Source: Sipunculus nudus
Taxonomy: Eukaryota; Annelida; Sipuncula; Golfingiida; Sipunculidae
Direction: 5' to 3'
DNA length: 64,000 nucleotides
Assembly: GCA_026874595.1 (NCBI GenBank)
Contig: CM049314.1
Coordinates: 4,624,229-4,688,228, forward strand
Below, piece by piece: positions 1 through 12,304 of the stretch. The first letter of the stretch is position 1; each line of letters opens with the position of its first letter. The notes below the pieces were generated by a model. The model was given only the letters and a program-made list of their open reading frames with translations. It ran no database searches and had not been told where the DNA came from. The translations under genes were made by a program, and so were the position numbers.

Positions 1-597
1 ATTCACTAAATTCGCTTTTAAAATCAGCGAAAAAAATATTTAAACAAAATCTGATTTTATTTTCATATGACCTGTATCGATACCAGATGATGCATAAAAG
101 GGAGATTCCATCTTCTAAAACTCGAAATACACTCTTGACCCCGACTTACCATGCACAATCAAGATAGAGTACGAATTTTATAGATGATTAGAATATATAT
201 ATTTAATCTTTTAAATGCTGTGATATGGAATATTACATGTATTGCATATTGCTTTACTATATACGGTTGACAATGGATTGCCTTATATATATATTCATAG
301 ACTAAACCATAAAAACACCCGTATCTTCGTCTTGGTACATTTCAAAGAATTTGTCGAGGGTAGCGTTTTGCTCCAGCTGATACTGGCGGCAAAAGCACAT
401 ATATATGTTCTGCTTTCTATTTATAACCGGTACGTAAATTGCCTCATTTCTGGGACGCAAATTATAATTGATCGTTGCTTTAACAACAACTCTCCGAACA
501 TTTCTTTAAAAGATTAAAATATATAATGATAACTGAGCATGTTGCCTAAGGTGTTAATTAAAAAAATGATGTACCCATTATTTTACCAATTAATCTT
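1..597. other. Gene-free flank downstream of actin A1
   Basis: AT-rich DNA with no supported gene. A 91-codon open frame at 242-517 has no recognisable protein features. The stretch lies just 3' of the A1 stop codon, so its right end probably includes the A1 3' UTR. No clear poly(A) signal could be assigned. Confidence 0.4.
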
Positions 598-1948
598 TTA
601 GAAACATTTCTTGTGCACAATGGATGGACCAGATTCTTCGTACTCCTCCTTCGAAATCCACATCTTTGGGAAAGTAGACAGCGAGGCCAAGATGGAGCCA
701 CCAAGCCATACGGAGTATTTTCTTTCTGGGGGAGCGATAATCCTTATCTTCCTGGCAGACGGAGCGAATGCTGTTACTTCCTTGTGCATACGGTCAGCGA
801 TACCAGGGTACATGGTGCTGCCACCAGACAGCAAAATGTTAGCGAAAAGATCCTTCCTGAGATCAATGTCGCATTTCAGGATGGTATTGTAGGTTGTCTC
901 ATGGATACCCGCAGACTCCAGTCCAACTAAGGATGGCTTGAACAGAGCCTCAGGACACCTAAAACGCTCGTTGCCAATCGTAACTACCTGACCATCGGGC
1001 ATATGATAGCTCTTCTCTAAAGATGAGGCCGATGCTGCGATTTGTAGCTCCTGCTCAAAGTCGGGGGCAACGTAGCACAGCTTCTCCTTAATATCTCTGA
1101 CGATCTCACGTTCGGCCGTGGTGTTGAAGGCATAGCCACGCTCAGTTAGAATCTGCATGAGATAGTCGGTCAGGTCACGTCCTGCCATGTCCAAACGGAG
1201 AGTAGCGTGCGGTAGGTAATAGCCCTCGTATACCGGGACAGTGTGGGTCACTCCATCTCCGATGTCCAACACCATACCACTGGTACGACCAGAAGTGTAC
1301 AGGCCCATCACAGCCTGAATGGCAACATACATAGCAGGAACGTTGAAGGTCTCGAATATGATCTGGGTCATATTCTCTCTGTTGACCTTTGGATGGAGTG
1401 GCGCTTCAGTTAGAAGTACGGGGTGTTCTTCGGGGGCCACACGCAGCTCGTTGTAAAAGGTGTGTTACCAGATTTTCTCCATGTCATCCCACTTGGTAAC
1501 TATACCATGTTCGATGGGGTATTTGAGGGTCAGAATACCTCGTTTACTTTGCGCTTCATCCCCAATATACCTGTCCAATATACCTACCATCACACCCTAA
1601 GTATAGGAAAGTATTATGAATATAAATCTGGTCATAATTAGGATTGATTATAATTATATTTGCATTGTAAATAAGACGAAAATTACTGATTAAAATAATG
1701 AATTATATATTTTGAAATACAAATTTAATTATAAACTATGGTCCGTAAGTCTAAAATTTAAATCTAAAGGGTGGTACGTAAATCTAAACGACGAGTTTAA
1801 TTTAAACTGAGTTTATTCTGACCTTATATTTAGGACGGCCGACGATGGATGGGAACACGGCCCTTGGGGCATCATCTCCAGCAAAGCCTGCCTTACACAT
1901 CCCGGATCCATTGTCTATAACAAGAGCCGCCACGCCTTCGTCACACAT
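598..1948 (-). pseudogene. Actin copy A1, two exons, single in-frame stop
   Basis: Actin gene on the minus strand. Exon 1 (1823-1948) encodes 42 residues from [21 protein letters not shown] to the intron at codon 42 and ends in a GT donor. Exon 2 (598-1596) follows an AG acceptor and runs to the conserved [10 protein letters not shown] end and a TAA. Exon 1 is 126 nt, which puts the intron in phase 0 at the common actin position. The reading frame is intact except for a TAA at 1465-1467, where actin has the first His of WHHTFYNEL. The DNase-loop start is also changed: [14 protein letters not shown] replaces MVGMGQKDSYVGDEAQ. The remaining 280 residues are highly actin-like, with [11 protein letters not shown] and [12 protein letters not shown]. 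Either a young pseudogene, a null allele or an assembly error; a full actin cannot be made from this sequence. Confidence 0.85.
1823..1948 (-). CDS. Actin A1 exon 1
   Basis: Encodes the phosphate-loop 1 region [28 protein letters not shown] and ends ..PKYK immediately before a GT donor (1821-1822). The start ATG is at 1946-1948. Same length (126 nt) as the first exon of A4. Confidence 0.8.
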
Positions 1949-2199
1949 CTCTACAGATCTCAACTGAGGTCTTTTAAGTTTGACAATTTACTTCAGTACA
2001 AAAGACTTCTAGATTATATCCAAAGTTCTATGTCTCCTATGGCTATATCACAGCGAAGATACAGTGACTTAGCACTACTCAGATCTAATGACAGTAGGAT
2101 AAAGTTCCTTAAATATATACCAAGTCAAGCCTATATACGGTTTTACACAAACCTTTTGGCATCAGGTGCACTTTCTTAATAACCAAGGTGGAATTTATG

Positions 2200-2900
2200 T
2201 TTCAGTGCAGGAGTGAACCCCTTGTGGTTTTATCTCAAGCTTTACTCACACTTTTCAGATAACAAAAAAATCCAGCAGGCCAACATATGTCAATTATAAT
2301 GTTGATTAAAACCATTCCCAATCAAAGGTTAACCTCCTGAAGTCTCTTTCAAGAGCCGCCAACAAGTTAGTCACATTATGTCTTGTCGTTCAAGCGAAAT
2401 AATAGACGAATTAATAATAATAATTCAGAGCCCACTTTGTCACCTAATAAACAAATGAAGCAATCTTAAGTTTCATAACCTCCGTTTATCGCATGACGGA
2501 CCATGGTGCTTGCTTGCTCATTTCCCTTTAAAGAAAATCAAATTTAAAACCGTTTGACTTATATGTAGAGCAAACACATTCTTTACTTTGACCTGAACTC
2601 ATCGCGTAATAATATTGTCTGGAACCCGATCCCTCAAGACATACACACCAGTCTGCAAATATGAAGGCTAATCTAATGTTCACATTTTCCCTGCAATATC
2701 GGTTAGCAATCAAAAACCTGCTTCAGACAGTTAATTAAGCCAACTAATAATATCAAATTAAACAATTTTTATATTTTTGTAATATCCCCGCACTAGAGTA
2801 AATTAAACTTGAACACTGATTTTAGTAATTGTCTTAAATAAACGAAAACTAAGGAATATTTAGTTCCTTAATGGACGATGGAGAGGTAGTGAAACATATG
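2200..2900 (-). repeat. Actin 5' flank, duplicated at 11.3-11.9 kb
   Basis: Non-coding DNA upstream of A1. The part at about 2325-2900 aligns with about 11325-11930 upstream of actin pseudogene A2. Shared landmarks include AAGTCTCTTTC near the start, TTTGACC..GAACTCAT, and ATGGACGAT near the end. A short motif, AGTGCAGGAG at about 2203, recurs upstream of A4 (24199) and in degenerate form at 4993. This suggests the actin copies were duplicated with their 5' regions. I saw no certain TATA box or SRF site. Confidence 0.6.
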
Positions 2901-3540
2901 ATGAAAATCGATTATACCTGTTTAATATGTGCCTAAACCCAGGAGATCAATGCCGTCTTTTTGTTTTCTTGAAATAAATTAATATTGCCAATTTTCTATC
3001 GAGACAGCGTCAAACTATGCATTCTAGACAACCTTAAACCATGTATTGTTTATTTTTTGTACGAAGAGTATGTTCAGAGATTTGTGTGCTTCGATGGCGA
3101 AGGTCTTTTCAGGCATTTTCTATATTTATATAACTGAAATATTTCAGGAATTTCTTGGGACTAGATTTGCCAGCAATGTAGAAAATAATGCATTGTTTTG
3201 TCAATTAGACATGCAAGTGTTTCCCGATTAAGGAACAGTATGATTTTATTTAAAACAGAAAACATAGCTTTCCGGTTCCAGGTATGTTGTTCTAGAACCA
3301 TATGAGGCCTCGCTAAACCCGACTCGCATTTCTGGACAAAGGCCCTTAGTATACTGAGTCAATAAAATGTTCATTTATCGTGGGTTTTTATTGGTTGTTC
3401 ATTACTGATGCAACCATCATTCTCAATGTGAGTTCCTGACCCAAGTACTTGTCCTTCAGGTAGTCAGCAATGCTGTTTGTACACAAGACAAAAACGGGGG
3501 TGACCGATCACACCTGTTCCCCATTTTTTTTTTAGTCAGA
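2901..3540. other. No gene recognised
   Basis: AT-rich DNA between the duplicated actin flank and the (TA)n tract. The short open frames at 3046-3231 and 3456-3653 have no family resemblance. Confidence 0.4.
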
Positions 3541-3558
3541 GATCTGCACTGAAACCAA

Positions 3559-3559
3559 A

Positions 3560-3607
<48 letters not shown>

Positions 3608-3671
3608 AAATATACATTATCAGGCTCATCAGACAAAACTGAAAAGATAACACGTAGAAACAATAACGTCG

Positions 3672-3728
<57 letters not shown>
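3559..3728. repeat. Two (TA)n microsatellites
   Basis: (TA)n runs at about 3562-3602 and about 3673-3727, separated by about 70 bp of unique sequence. Confidence 0.95.
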
Positions 3729-3730
<2 letters not shown>

Positions 3731-3739
3731 TAGCCACTG

Positions 3740-4240
3740 CTTCACTTTTTGCATGATATACAATTCGTTCCTAGATGATATTCACCCCATGCACAAGTTG
3801 GTGGTCAAGCCTATTTTAATCTATAACTAAAAGAAATAAGATATTAATGTAAGGAAATTTAATTTTAAAAAATCGGCATTCTTTATCATGATTTCTCACA
3901 AATTATTGCAAAAGCTTCCATTTGACTTTATTCTTGTTCTTACATGAGCAAAGATGTAGAGTTATTAGGTGTAAAAGTGTATGCATATGTTTCATACAAG
4001 TATGCATATTTCAGCTACATGTACTTGTATATGATTCCAGTAACCTTTTACCAGCCAGTGTATATTAGTCGTATTATCAGTATCGTTCATAAATAGCTTA
4101 GAACTAAGGAACAGACATAAAGTTTACTCAAAAGTAGCTGGTTATATCATTGACAATATCTATTTTCAGAATAATGAGATATCATGAAACAAAAGACGAT
4201 TTTATGTTAATCCATGTAATCTGTAAAATAAAATACAGGA
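3740..4240. repeat. Duplicate of the A4 intron block at 22.3-22.66 kb
   Basis: Aligns with 22300-22660, inside the A4 intron. Shared strings include AAAGCTTCCATTTGA, GTATGCA(C/T)AT, a GTAACC(C/T)T block and GAAACAAAAGACGATTT. Here it has no neighbouring actin coding exon. It is the intron part of an actin copy whose exon 1 was lost. Confidence 0.6.
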
Positions 4241-4374
4241 AGTTTACAAATTTACTGATTCTACTGATTGACCGTAACATAAATGTTTTATTCGTAAACA
4301 TGACGCCAAGGGTCCAGGTTTTTCTTCGTCTATATGTATCATGAATAAATAAGATAAAACTGCACTCTTACTTT

Positions 4375-4379
<5 letters not shown>

Positions 4380-4420
<41 letters not shown>
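4380..4420. repeat. (TA)n microsatellite
   Basis: About 20 TA units. Confidence 0.95.
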
Positions 4421-4423
<3 letters not shown>

Positions 4424-4559
4424 TTATTTTAAAAATCTTGTTATGGCTTATTCAACAAAATCAGCAGGTTTTCTATAGGGTTTTTTGTCCACGAAAAATG
4501 TCAAATGCTGAAACGACCCTGACAAATAAGCCCATCTCACATCGTTGACAAAGGACTTA

Positions 4560-5481
4560 TAGATCTGTTCCAGATTTTCAATTTTCCACCTGATCCGTCA
4601 GAGTGCAAGATACAACGACTCAGTTCCACCATCTGACGACCGTAACTTAAAGTTCAATAATATATGCCAAGTCTGGAGTCTCTTGGTTTTTGTTTTAACC
4701 GTATGTTGATAAGATTGAGGCCTGGACAGCTGAGTGGCAAAATGCTTAGGTCTCTCCGCTGGCGACCCGGGTCCGATCCCCGGCGTGGCCATGAGAGTGG
4801 GTTGTAGTTGCCTGTCCAAACCCGGTGGTTTTCTCTGGGTACTTCGGTTTCACCATCGAATGCCATCACTGGAGCTATGAGAGTGCCTCGATTAGTTATA
4901 ATAACTATTTGTACAATCAAAGTAAAATAAATAAGTTTATTTGTTTATAAGATGCTCTTTTCTTTATAATAAAGTTTGAATTTTTAGTATTAATGCAAGA
5001 GTGAGATCAGTTCAAGAATGGCTTGCGTGGTCATGCGCTGTGGTTTCAAAATGTTTTTATTATTATTAATCACTCACTTCAAATTATAAACGCTCCTAAT
5101 ACAAGCGCGTGCCATATATTGCGGCAGATTTTGCCATCGTATACTGCTGGTCAAACCTCGGAGTATCTTTGATTTAGAGCTCAATTAAACAGCTCATATC
5201 ACACGATCGTTCCGTTCTAACGATAAGATAAACAATAAGATGGGATTTTGTCACCTCATAAATACATAAAACTGAGTTATAGTGTATAAACCGTTTAATT
5301 ACTTGACTAACTGTGGTCTTTGCTTGCACTGTTCATTTTGCAGAAAACATAAATAAATTGGGTTCTGGTTTGAGATACCCGAGTCATGAGAATTTACCTG
5401 GAATTGATATCAAGCCAATTTTGTCAGTGTTTTGATGACAGCTACTAAATAATAAAAATATCACCAAGAACCAAGTGAACA
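4560..5481 (-). repeat. Orphan actin 5' flank, duplicate of 24.07-24.64 kb
   Basis: Aligns with 24070-24640 upstream of A4 exon 1. Shared strings include TATGCCAAGTCT, GCACTTTTCATTTTGCAGAAAA-like text, ACCTCATAAATA(C/T)ATAAA and CACCAAGAA.CAAGTGAACA. In this copy no actin exon 1 lies downstream on the minus strand. The 1.4 kb separating the two blocks at 22.66-24.07 kb, which holds exon 1, is reduced to about 0.3 kb here. A SINE (4725-4941) sits inside the block. Confidence 0.65.
4725..4941 (+). mobile_element. tRNA-derived SINE, family 2, copy 1
   Basis: The tRNA-like head has an A-box region (CAGCTGAGTGGCAAAATGC) and a B-box (GGTCCGATCCCC), followed by a unique body and an AAATAAATAAGTTTA tail. 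A second, better-preserved copy lies at 41590-41822 in the same orientation. It is not present in the paralogous flank at 24.1 kb, so it inserted after that duplication. Confidence 0.8.
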
Positions 5482-5944
5482 TAATAGGGGAATCCTAAAT
5501 ATATCCAAAATAAGGGATTTCGTTGGGAGTAACTGCAGAATTCCATTCCGGTTTGGACTTCATTGCAGGCTCTCTTAATACCGAATATAAATAAGACTTA
5601 AAGCAGTTCATTCCTATTTTAATTTTTAGTTTGTGAATTAAAATTTTGCCTTTAATTGTTTTGAAATCAATTTCTTTGAAATTGCTGTATTTGGAGTCCA
5701 ATTGGATCTAATACCAATTTTTATAATTCCAATTCAAAATATCTAGACTATCTAGTTATTTAACTCGGATATATTGTGTTTTATTATTATGGCAGCACTT
5801 AAAATTTTAATAATTAGTAGTACTGATATGTTAGCCTGAACAAACTGAGAAAAAAACTGCCAAATAAGAAAATTGTATGTAATTCTTTGAGAACATGTTA
5901 TTGGTACCTTTATTAAAGGTATTTTTTCTCATATATTTTGAATA
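5482..5944. other. No gene recognised
   Basis: AT-rich spacer. The open frame at 5495-5701 shows no family features. Confidence 0.35.
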
Positions 5945-7036
5945 TGCATCAATTACTCCTGGGGTTCAGATGGACCCCAGGTGTACGGATTGATAAGTTT
6001 TCAGACGTGTAGTAATGAAGGTTTAGAGAGCCACGCCGCCTCACACATTAACGTCTGGCCGTCCCCTGTGTAGTAGGTTATAGCTAGTGAAGGTTACTTT
6101 TCTGGTCAGCTTAGATTCACTGAGGGCCATGATATCTACAGAATGCCTGTGGATATAGTTGAAGATCTCTATCCACTTCCTGTACAGGCCATTCACGTTT
6201 ACATGACATAAGTTGAGCTTAACCATGACGTCCCCCTACCGACTTCTTGAACCCGTTACTACCGGCCTTCTTGGATTTAGGTTGCCTATGACTACCCTTT
6301 TCCTTTTTGGTACCTTCACTTTTGGCTATTACCGATCGAGCCTTCGGCTCCTCACGGTCCTTATCCGTCCCCCTGTCAGACAGCGCAGTCCATGACATTC
6401 TTGACCAAGATGTCTATTAGCCGACCTTTTCACCACGGTTACAGCCCGTTCTGTGGGCGCGTCGACTTTTGCCAGTCTCAGCGTTTCTGTGATCACTTCA
6501 CAGAGGAACTTCATGAGTTTCTCTGGATGGATCACTATTTGTGCCTGGCTTTCAGCCCCGACTTTCTCCTTCGTTGGAGCTACTCCCTTGTCCGTTCCAT
6601 TGCGGTTTTTGGCAACGGCCCGCCCTCCGGCAAGCCAGGTGGACGTACTACCGCTAGCCACGACCTGCCCCCTTTCGGGCGCGGGAGCTTTCTGAGTCCT
6701 GTCAGCCTCCGCGTCCGCGGGTCCCGAGGAGCCACCGGTAGCCGTGGCGTAAGTTACGCCAGGCTTAAGGGTTCCGGCTTCCTTGCCTTTCGCCTTGCTG
6801 CTGGCCGGTTCCCCGGTATTGCCGTGTTTAGCCGTTCTCGGTTTGGATATCGGCCTCTTGCGGGCTTATTTAAAAGCTGTACAGCCCTTGTACATAGCCC
6901 TGTGGTGGCCCCGACAGTTTGCGCACTCCGGCTTACTTTTGTCGGCCGCCCTCCGACAATCTTTGGCATAGTGGTCTGCCTCTCCACAGTGCCTACATTT
7001 GCCAGTCTCGTCGCATGCTCCGAAAATTGTCATTAA
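5945..7036 (-). mobile_element. Jockey/I-like LINE fragment: gag-like ORF1 end and start of ORF2
   Basis: A GC-rich island (mainly 6200-7020) in AT-rich surroundings. On the minus strand, near 7020-6860, it encodes a zinc-knuckle pair: CRHCGEADHYAKDC, then ECANCRGHHRAMYKGC. The second resembles the CxxC..H....YxGC knuckle typical of ORF1 in Jockey/I-clade non-LTR retrotransposons. A basic, Ala/Pro-rich region follows in shifted frames (for example 6661-6329). From 6226, a frame opening MVKLNLCHVNVNGLYRKWIEIF..DIMALSESKL matches the start of an apurinic-type endonuclease (ORF2), with the N of the motif and the E of SESKL. It breaks at 6041 and homology fades by about 5945. No reverse transcriptase is left. 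It is broken by stops and frameshifts, so non-functional. Confidence 0.75.
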
Positions 7037-8180
7037 ATGCATAATGCTAGCAGGTTATATAGATTGAGGCAATTCCCTTTATATTTCAAATTAAAAATGT
7101 AGTCGGAATATATTTCGATTCCTCATTAAACAAAAACACATTTACTGGGTTTTCATAATGTAGCTGTATTTCGAATAAGATGACCTGATTTTTATGGCTA
7201 ACCATAACATAATAAGGTGATCTCATCAACCTAAAAAATTTAACTGGTTATTAATGGGAAGTTCTCAAATAATCTGTAGCAATTTATCAAAACTGTTCAT
7301 TTTTTACGAGTAAAATTGTAAAAAAATGCTATATACAGTTTAATGTACTGACCTTGATCAAATCCATTAAGGGACATTTAAATGAAAATAAATTCATGTT
7401 CCATCCTCACCAAAAAGTCACCCATGGTACATAATAATGATAGTTCAAACCTGACAATATCGTGCAATCTTGGACAAAGGATATTGCTTAAACGCATAAT
7501 TCCCCCCCCCCCCCCCGAAATAAATGTCATAACATGTCAGTATCCGAATTGCTTCGACACACCATATAAAAGGTAGTGCCACGGGGTGTGAAATAAAGAA
7601 CCTATACAGCTCATTATACTTTTTTTTATTTTAAATTGTTGTATTATTGGCGGGATTCGCCTTTTGGAATAAGATGGAAGTAAGGAAAAGTATGACCAAA
7701 CTGAAATACCATTCACTCAAAAAGGAACAGGCACCCGCTTTTAGAAACTCTGATGCTTTGACTGTATAATATTGCAACGAATCTATCCTAAATCAATGAC
7801 ATTTATCAAAGTTTTGCTTGTTGTGCTGGGGGCGTAAAAGTGTTAAAAAGGGCCATGAAACAGGAAGAGAATTCGGAAATGACCCCGTTTTGCATATAAT
7901 AGTCAAACCGGACAAATTTATGACAAAATCTGCAGAAACAAAGGCGGTCTATAGGAAACAAAAGCTGAAGAGACGCACACCTTGTGAACAGCCTTTGTCA
8001 TATAATTCCAAATTGTTCTGCTTTAGTTATTAGTTTAAAAAAACAAATCAAATTGCAAATACACACACAACTAAACGCACGATTATCATAAATAAACGAT
8101 ATAGAAATCAGTGTATATAAATATTTTTTTAATTTTTTACCTCAAACATATTTGATATTTTTAATTTTCTCAAACTTAAG
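7037..8180. other. No gene recognised; poly(C) tract
   Basis: AT-rich spacer with a poly(C) run at 7502-7516. The open frames at 7382-7576 and 7818-8033 look random. Confidence 0.35.
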
Positions 8181-8194
8181 TGTTTCCAGTGATG

Positions 8195-9295
8195 TTATTT
8201 CCATTGCATTCGGACAGAAATACCAGGAAACATAGTGCTACCTCCAGACAGAACATTGTTTGCAAAAACATCCTCCCCGAGGTCAATGTCGTGGTTCATG
8301 ATGTCATTGTAGGTTGTCTCATGGATATCATGTGATAAAATACCCAAACAGGATTTCCGAAATAGGGGTTCGGGGCACCTGAAGCGCTCGTTACCAATCG
8401 TTATCAGCTGGCTATGTGGCAAGTTCTTCTCATAGCTCTTCTCTAATGATGAGGACGATTTGGCGGTTTGTATCTCTTGCCCAAAGTCAAAGGCAACGAA
8501 GCACAGTTTCTCCTTTTTATCTCGGACGATTTCACGTTCTCCCGTTATGGTAAAGTTTTAACAACGCTCGGTGAAGGTTCTAGTAAGATATTCGGTAAGT
8601 TCAAGTCCGGCCAAGTCTAAACGGCGGGTAGCGTGGGGTAAGTAATAACCCTCGCATGTGGATTCAGTGTGAGTCACGCCCTCTTCGCTGCCTAGCGCAA
8701 TACCAGTGAACCACAGGTAGATTCATGACAAGGTACATGGCTGGAACGATGAAGGTCTAGAACATTATCTGGGTCATATGTGCTTTATTAGCTTTTGGGT
8801 TAAGGGGAGCCTCAGTCAGGAGAAGGGGATGCGCCTAAGGAATCACACGTAGCTCATGGTAAAACGTGTGTTGCCAGAGCTCCTCCATATCACCACAGTT
8901 GGTAACGATACCGTGTTAAATAGCATGCTTTGGCGTCAGAATACCTCGTTTGTCCTGCGATTCATTCATAAAATAGCTTAGTTTCTTGTACGTACCGACC
9001 ATGTCACCCTAAGAAATAAAATATATAATTTGATAAATCTAATAACATTAGATATTTTAAATAACCTGGAGTGACGGTTGTAAGCCTCCAATCCCGGCTT
9101 CGGTTCGATATCGAGGACCGATCACCGATTTTTACGATCATTTTAAGGTAAACGGGCTATTGAGTCTCACCTGACATCTAGGATGTAAGGAGAACGGGGG
9201 GAACAATGTGTTTGGAACATGATCACCAGGAAACCCGGCCTTACACGTACCGCATCTAATATCGATGACTAGAGACACCCATCTTCGTCACACAT
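8195..9295 (-). pseudogene. Actin copy A2, decayed and truncated
   Basis: Actin pseudogene with the same two-exon layout as A1. Exon 2 begins at 9008 after an AG acceptor and reads GDMVGTYKKLSYFMNESQDKRGILTPKHAI before the first of several stops. In-frame TAA or TAG codons follow in the regions for IEHG, APEE and FETF. The best-preserved part (8195-8422) reads [40 protein letters not shown] and then stops at the residue after MQWK. The last roughly 85 residues of actin are absent. The exon 1 remnant (about 9190-9295) begins MCDEDG and hits a stop after eight codons, with indels beyond. It cannot encode actin. Confidence 0.9.
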
Positions 9296-9518
9296 TGTTA
9301 GATCTCTGATCCCGGGTACCTTTAAGCTTAACAATTTATCTCAGTGTATAAGCCTTTTTTCAAACCAGTTTCAGACAAGTTTCAGAGTTCTACGGCTCCG
9401 TCACAGAAAATATACAATAACTCAATAACTCAAAAGGATATAAATGTTTTGATATATACCGAGCCTACTCTACGTCAATTATTACAATATCCTTTTTTTA
9501 GTAAGATTAACTTTCTAT

Positions 9519-9917
9519 ACGCCTTCTATGGCTCAGGGGTAGTGCACAGGACTCAAAACCGGAAGATCGTGAGTTCGAAATGCAACCGAGGCCGTGAGAT
9601 TTTTTACGGTCGTCCCACACCCGGGGTTAGCGCTCTACTGGCTTAATGGGAAGGTCGTACCCCACGGCCGTGTTTCACTCGCAAACAAGTGCGCCTTTTG
9701 GGGATCTTCGTTGGTATGACCAAGCGGTTAGGACGATTATGCACCCAGGGCCCGCAGGCGCAGTAGCTACCGGCCATGTTAAACGGCCTGACATAAAATG
9801 AGAAGAAGCGGATGATACTGCCCTGTCACATAGTCCGAGACCGGAATGGAATTCTGCAGATATACATGTATAAGAAGTAAAGTGAGCATTAAAAATGGAG
9901 CCGGTTACCTCCACCAA
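9519..9917 (+). mobile_element. tRNA-derived SINE, family 1, copy 1
   Basis: The head is tRNA-like: A-box ATGGCTCAGGGGTAGTGC and B-box GAGTTCGAAATG. A conserved body of about 330 bp follows, ending ..ATGGAGCCGGTTACCTCCACCAA. The whole element matches 15452-15866 end to end, which fixes the limits. No tRNA anticodon arm of normal structure is evident, so this is not a tRNA gene. Confidence 0.85.
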
Positions 9918-9939
9918 TTATAAAAAAATTAATTTTCTA

Positions 9940-11290
9940 AACAACCTACGTGAAATTTCGGTTCCGGCATAGAAGTGCAAAGTGCTGGTGGTTTAATATC
10001 AAATATAAATCATATCAAACCGCCTACAGGCGAAAGTTTGATATATATGTATGTATCGAGAATTAAAACAAGTGACCCATGGGTCATGACGCTCAGCTGA
10101 CTGGGAAGAGATTCGTAAAAGGAAATTTTATCATCTGAATGGTAATATATACCCATTCAACTGAAGCATCAAACAGATTAACCAACAGGCCAAGATTGTG
10201 TCTGTATTTATATATCTAAAAAATATAGAAAAAAAATGCGTAAACTATAAAAAAATACAGATGGCTCCACCAGTCTGCAGAAACTAATAAAAACACATGG
10301 TCAATATCCATGCAAAGAATCATGGTGATCTCTGCATTAGTTGTTAAGATACTTCAGCTTTTGTATCAATTTTGCTATTATTCTGAGGGATACTTCTGAG
10401 CCCTCTAGCTTGAAGGATATAGGTAACAGACATAATTTCAGGTTTCCACAGACACTTTTCATGGGCCTCCTTGTATTACTAGAATGAAGAATCTAGGTCC
10501 AGTTGTTACGATTTGTACCCTGTTCACAGATAACAAGATCTTTAAAGGTCTCAAAAAAATAGAAAAACAAATTCATAAAGAATTGAAAAAAATAGTGATG
10601 GCACACCCAGTCTGCCGAAACTGATGGAACACCTCATGATCAATATGTATGCCAAAGATCATGAACATCGCTTTTGTAGTTATCGAGATACTGCAGTTTT
10701 TGTATCAAATTTTTCATTATTCTGGGGGGTATTTTGGAGCCATACAGCTTTAAAGATATGGGTAACAGACACCTAATTTCAGGTTTCCATGGACACTTTT
10801 CATGGGTCTCCCTGTGTGTCAAGAATGAAGATTCTTGGTCCTGTTGTTATGATTAGTACCCTGTTAACAGATGTTCATATATTTAAAGGTATCAAAAATG
10901 GAGAAAATAATTCGTAAAAAAAATTAAAAAAAGGTAGCGCCACCAGTCTGCAGAAACTGATGAAACATCTCATGATCAATATGTATGCCATAAATCATGA
11001 CCATCAGTGATGTAGTTAATGAGAAATTGAAGTTTTTGTATGAAATTTTTGACTATTCTAAGGGGGTACTTTTGGGCCCCAAAACTTGAAGGATATGGGT
11101 AACAGAGACCTAATTTCTGGTTTCCATGGAGACTTTTCATAGGTCTCTCAGTGTGTCAAGAATAAAGATTCTAGGTCCAGTCTTTACGATTTGTGCCCTG
11201 TAAACGGACGGACGGACGGCAAGACTGACAGACGGACAAAGGCTGATCGCTATAGCTCAGATAACTACATTTTCTCTTGATCAGCTGAGC
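9940..11290 (-). mobile_element. Helitron-like (pearl-type) element with three about 336-bp core units
   Basis: Three direct units start at about 10258, 10594 and 10931, each with (C)CAGTCTGC.GAAACTGATG and a later GGGTAACAGA.ACCTAATTTC segment. After the third unit come GGACGGACGGACGG repeats and a terminal region with self-complementary TGATCAGCTGAGCT near 11280-11293. A short-period CCGT repeat beside a tandem core is the layout of the pearl/CvA elements of bivalves, which are thought to be non-autonomous Helitrons. The core is related to the array at 47.6-49.8 kb. Left end uncertain. Confidence 0.6.
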
Positions 11291-11324
11291 TAAAAATAGC
11301 CCATTTATGGTTTATATGTATATA

Positions 11325-11930
11325 ACGAGAATTAAAACCAAGCTCATTTAAAGTCTCTTTCGAGAGCCAGTCGCAACTTGATGGCACTCTTTTTATGCCG
11401 TAAAAACGTAATGACGTAGGCATTAAAACGACACTTAGTTACCTCTTCAATACATGAGAACGATCTTATGTGTTTTAACCTTAGTCTTTTGCATGACAAA
11501 GTTTGATGTTTGCTTACACCTTTGACCTTGGAGATAACCACATCAAAAACCGCTTATAGGTTGACTTACATGTAGGCAGACATAGCCTGTATTTTGACCG
11601 GAACTCATTGATCGTTTACATATTTAGTCTCAAACCATTATGATATGCACATCAATCTGCAAATAAGAGGCCCATGAGATATGCGATTATGCGTACAATA
11701 TATGTTAACAATATTTTAATTGCTTCACACAGTCAATACGGGAGGAAAAGATATTTATATGAAATACACAAGTCAGAGAAATTATTTTATATGAACAACA
11801 GTTAAATTGTAATATCCCTGTATATAGGTTAGAAAACAACTCCAATAAAACTCCAGTTGACTATTAGTAATAGTCTTAATTAAATATTCTCCCTAATGTC
11901 ATGGACGATCAGAGATTTTATGATGATGTT
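11325..11930 (-). repeat. Duplicated actin 5' flank (pair of 2.33-2.90 kb)
   Basis: The flank of actin A2, displaced from its exon 1 by the SINE and tandem-repeat element. It aligns with the A1 flank throughout; the shared ATGGACGAT lies at about 11901. Confidence 0.6.
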
Positions 11931-12159
11931 GATGGGACGTTTTTGGTGGTGACTTACAAGGCGAGTTCGCTGATGGTCTTAGTTATGATGCTAGTCACTC
12001 AAGAATGGCTCACTTGTCATTTAAACGTGAATCAATCGATACACCTTTCGTCAATTTGCAAAGAAACATTCACTTTTTTCTTTGTTTTTATAACAGATGG
12101 TCGCCTTACAATCAGTGTTATAATAGATTTATAGAGTTATGATTAAAATGATGGTATCC

Positions 12160-12179
12160 ACTCTATCCTACTCTCTCTC

Positions 12180-12231
<52 letters not shown>

Positions 12232-12304
12232 TAACCATGCTGGTTCTTTGTTTTATAGATGGAAAGGGTATACACAGAAAAGTGGTTCAGTGTGTATACC
12301 CTTT

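Noticed and set aside
611-930. Plus-strand open frames over actin A1
   Set aside because: Shadows of the minus-strand actin coding sequence; the same applies to 19835-20062, 20344-20613 and 20638-20886.
6392-7036. 214-codon plus-strand open frame
   Set aside because: It is the antisense shadow of the GC-rich LINE ORF1 fragment; the minus strand carries the zinc knuckles.
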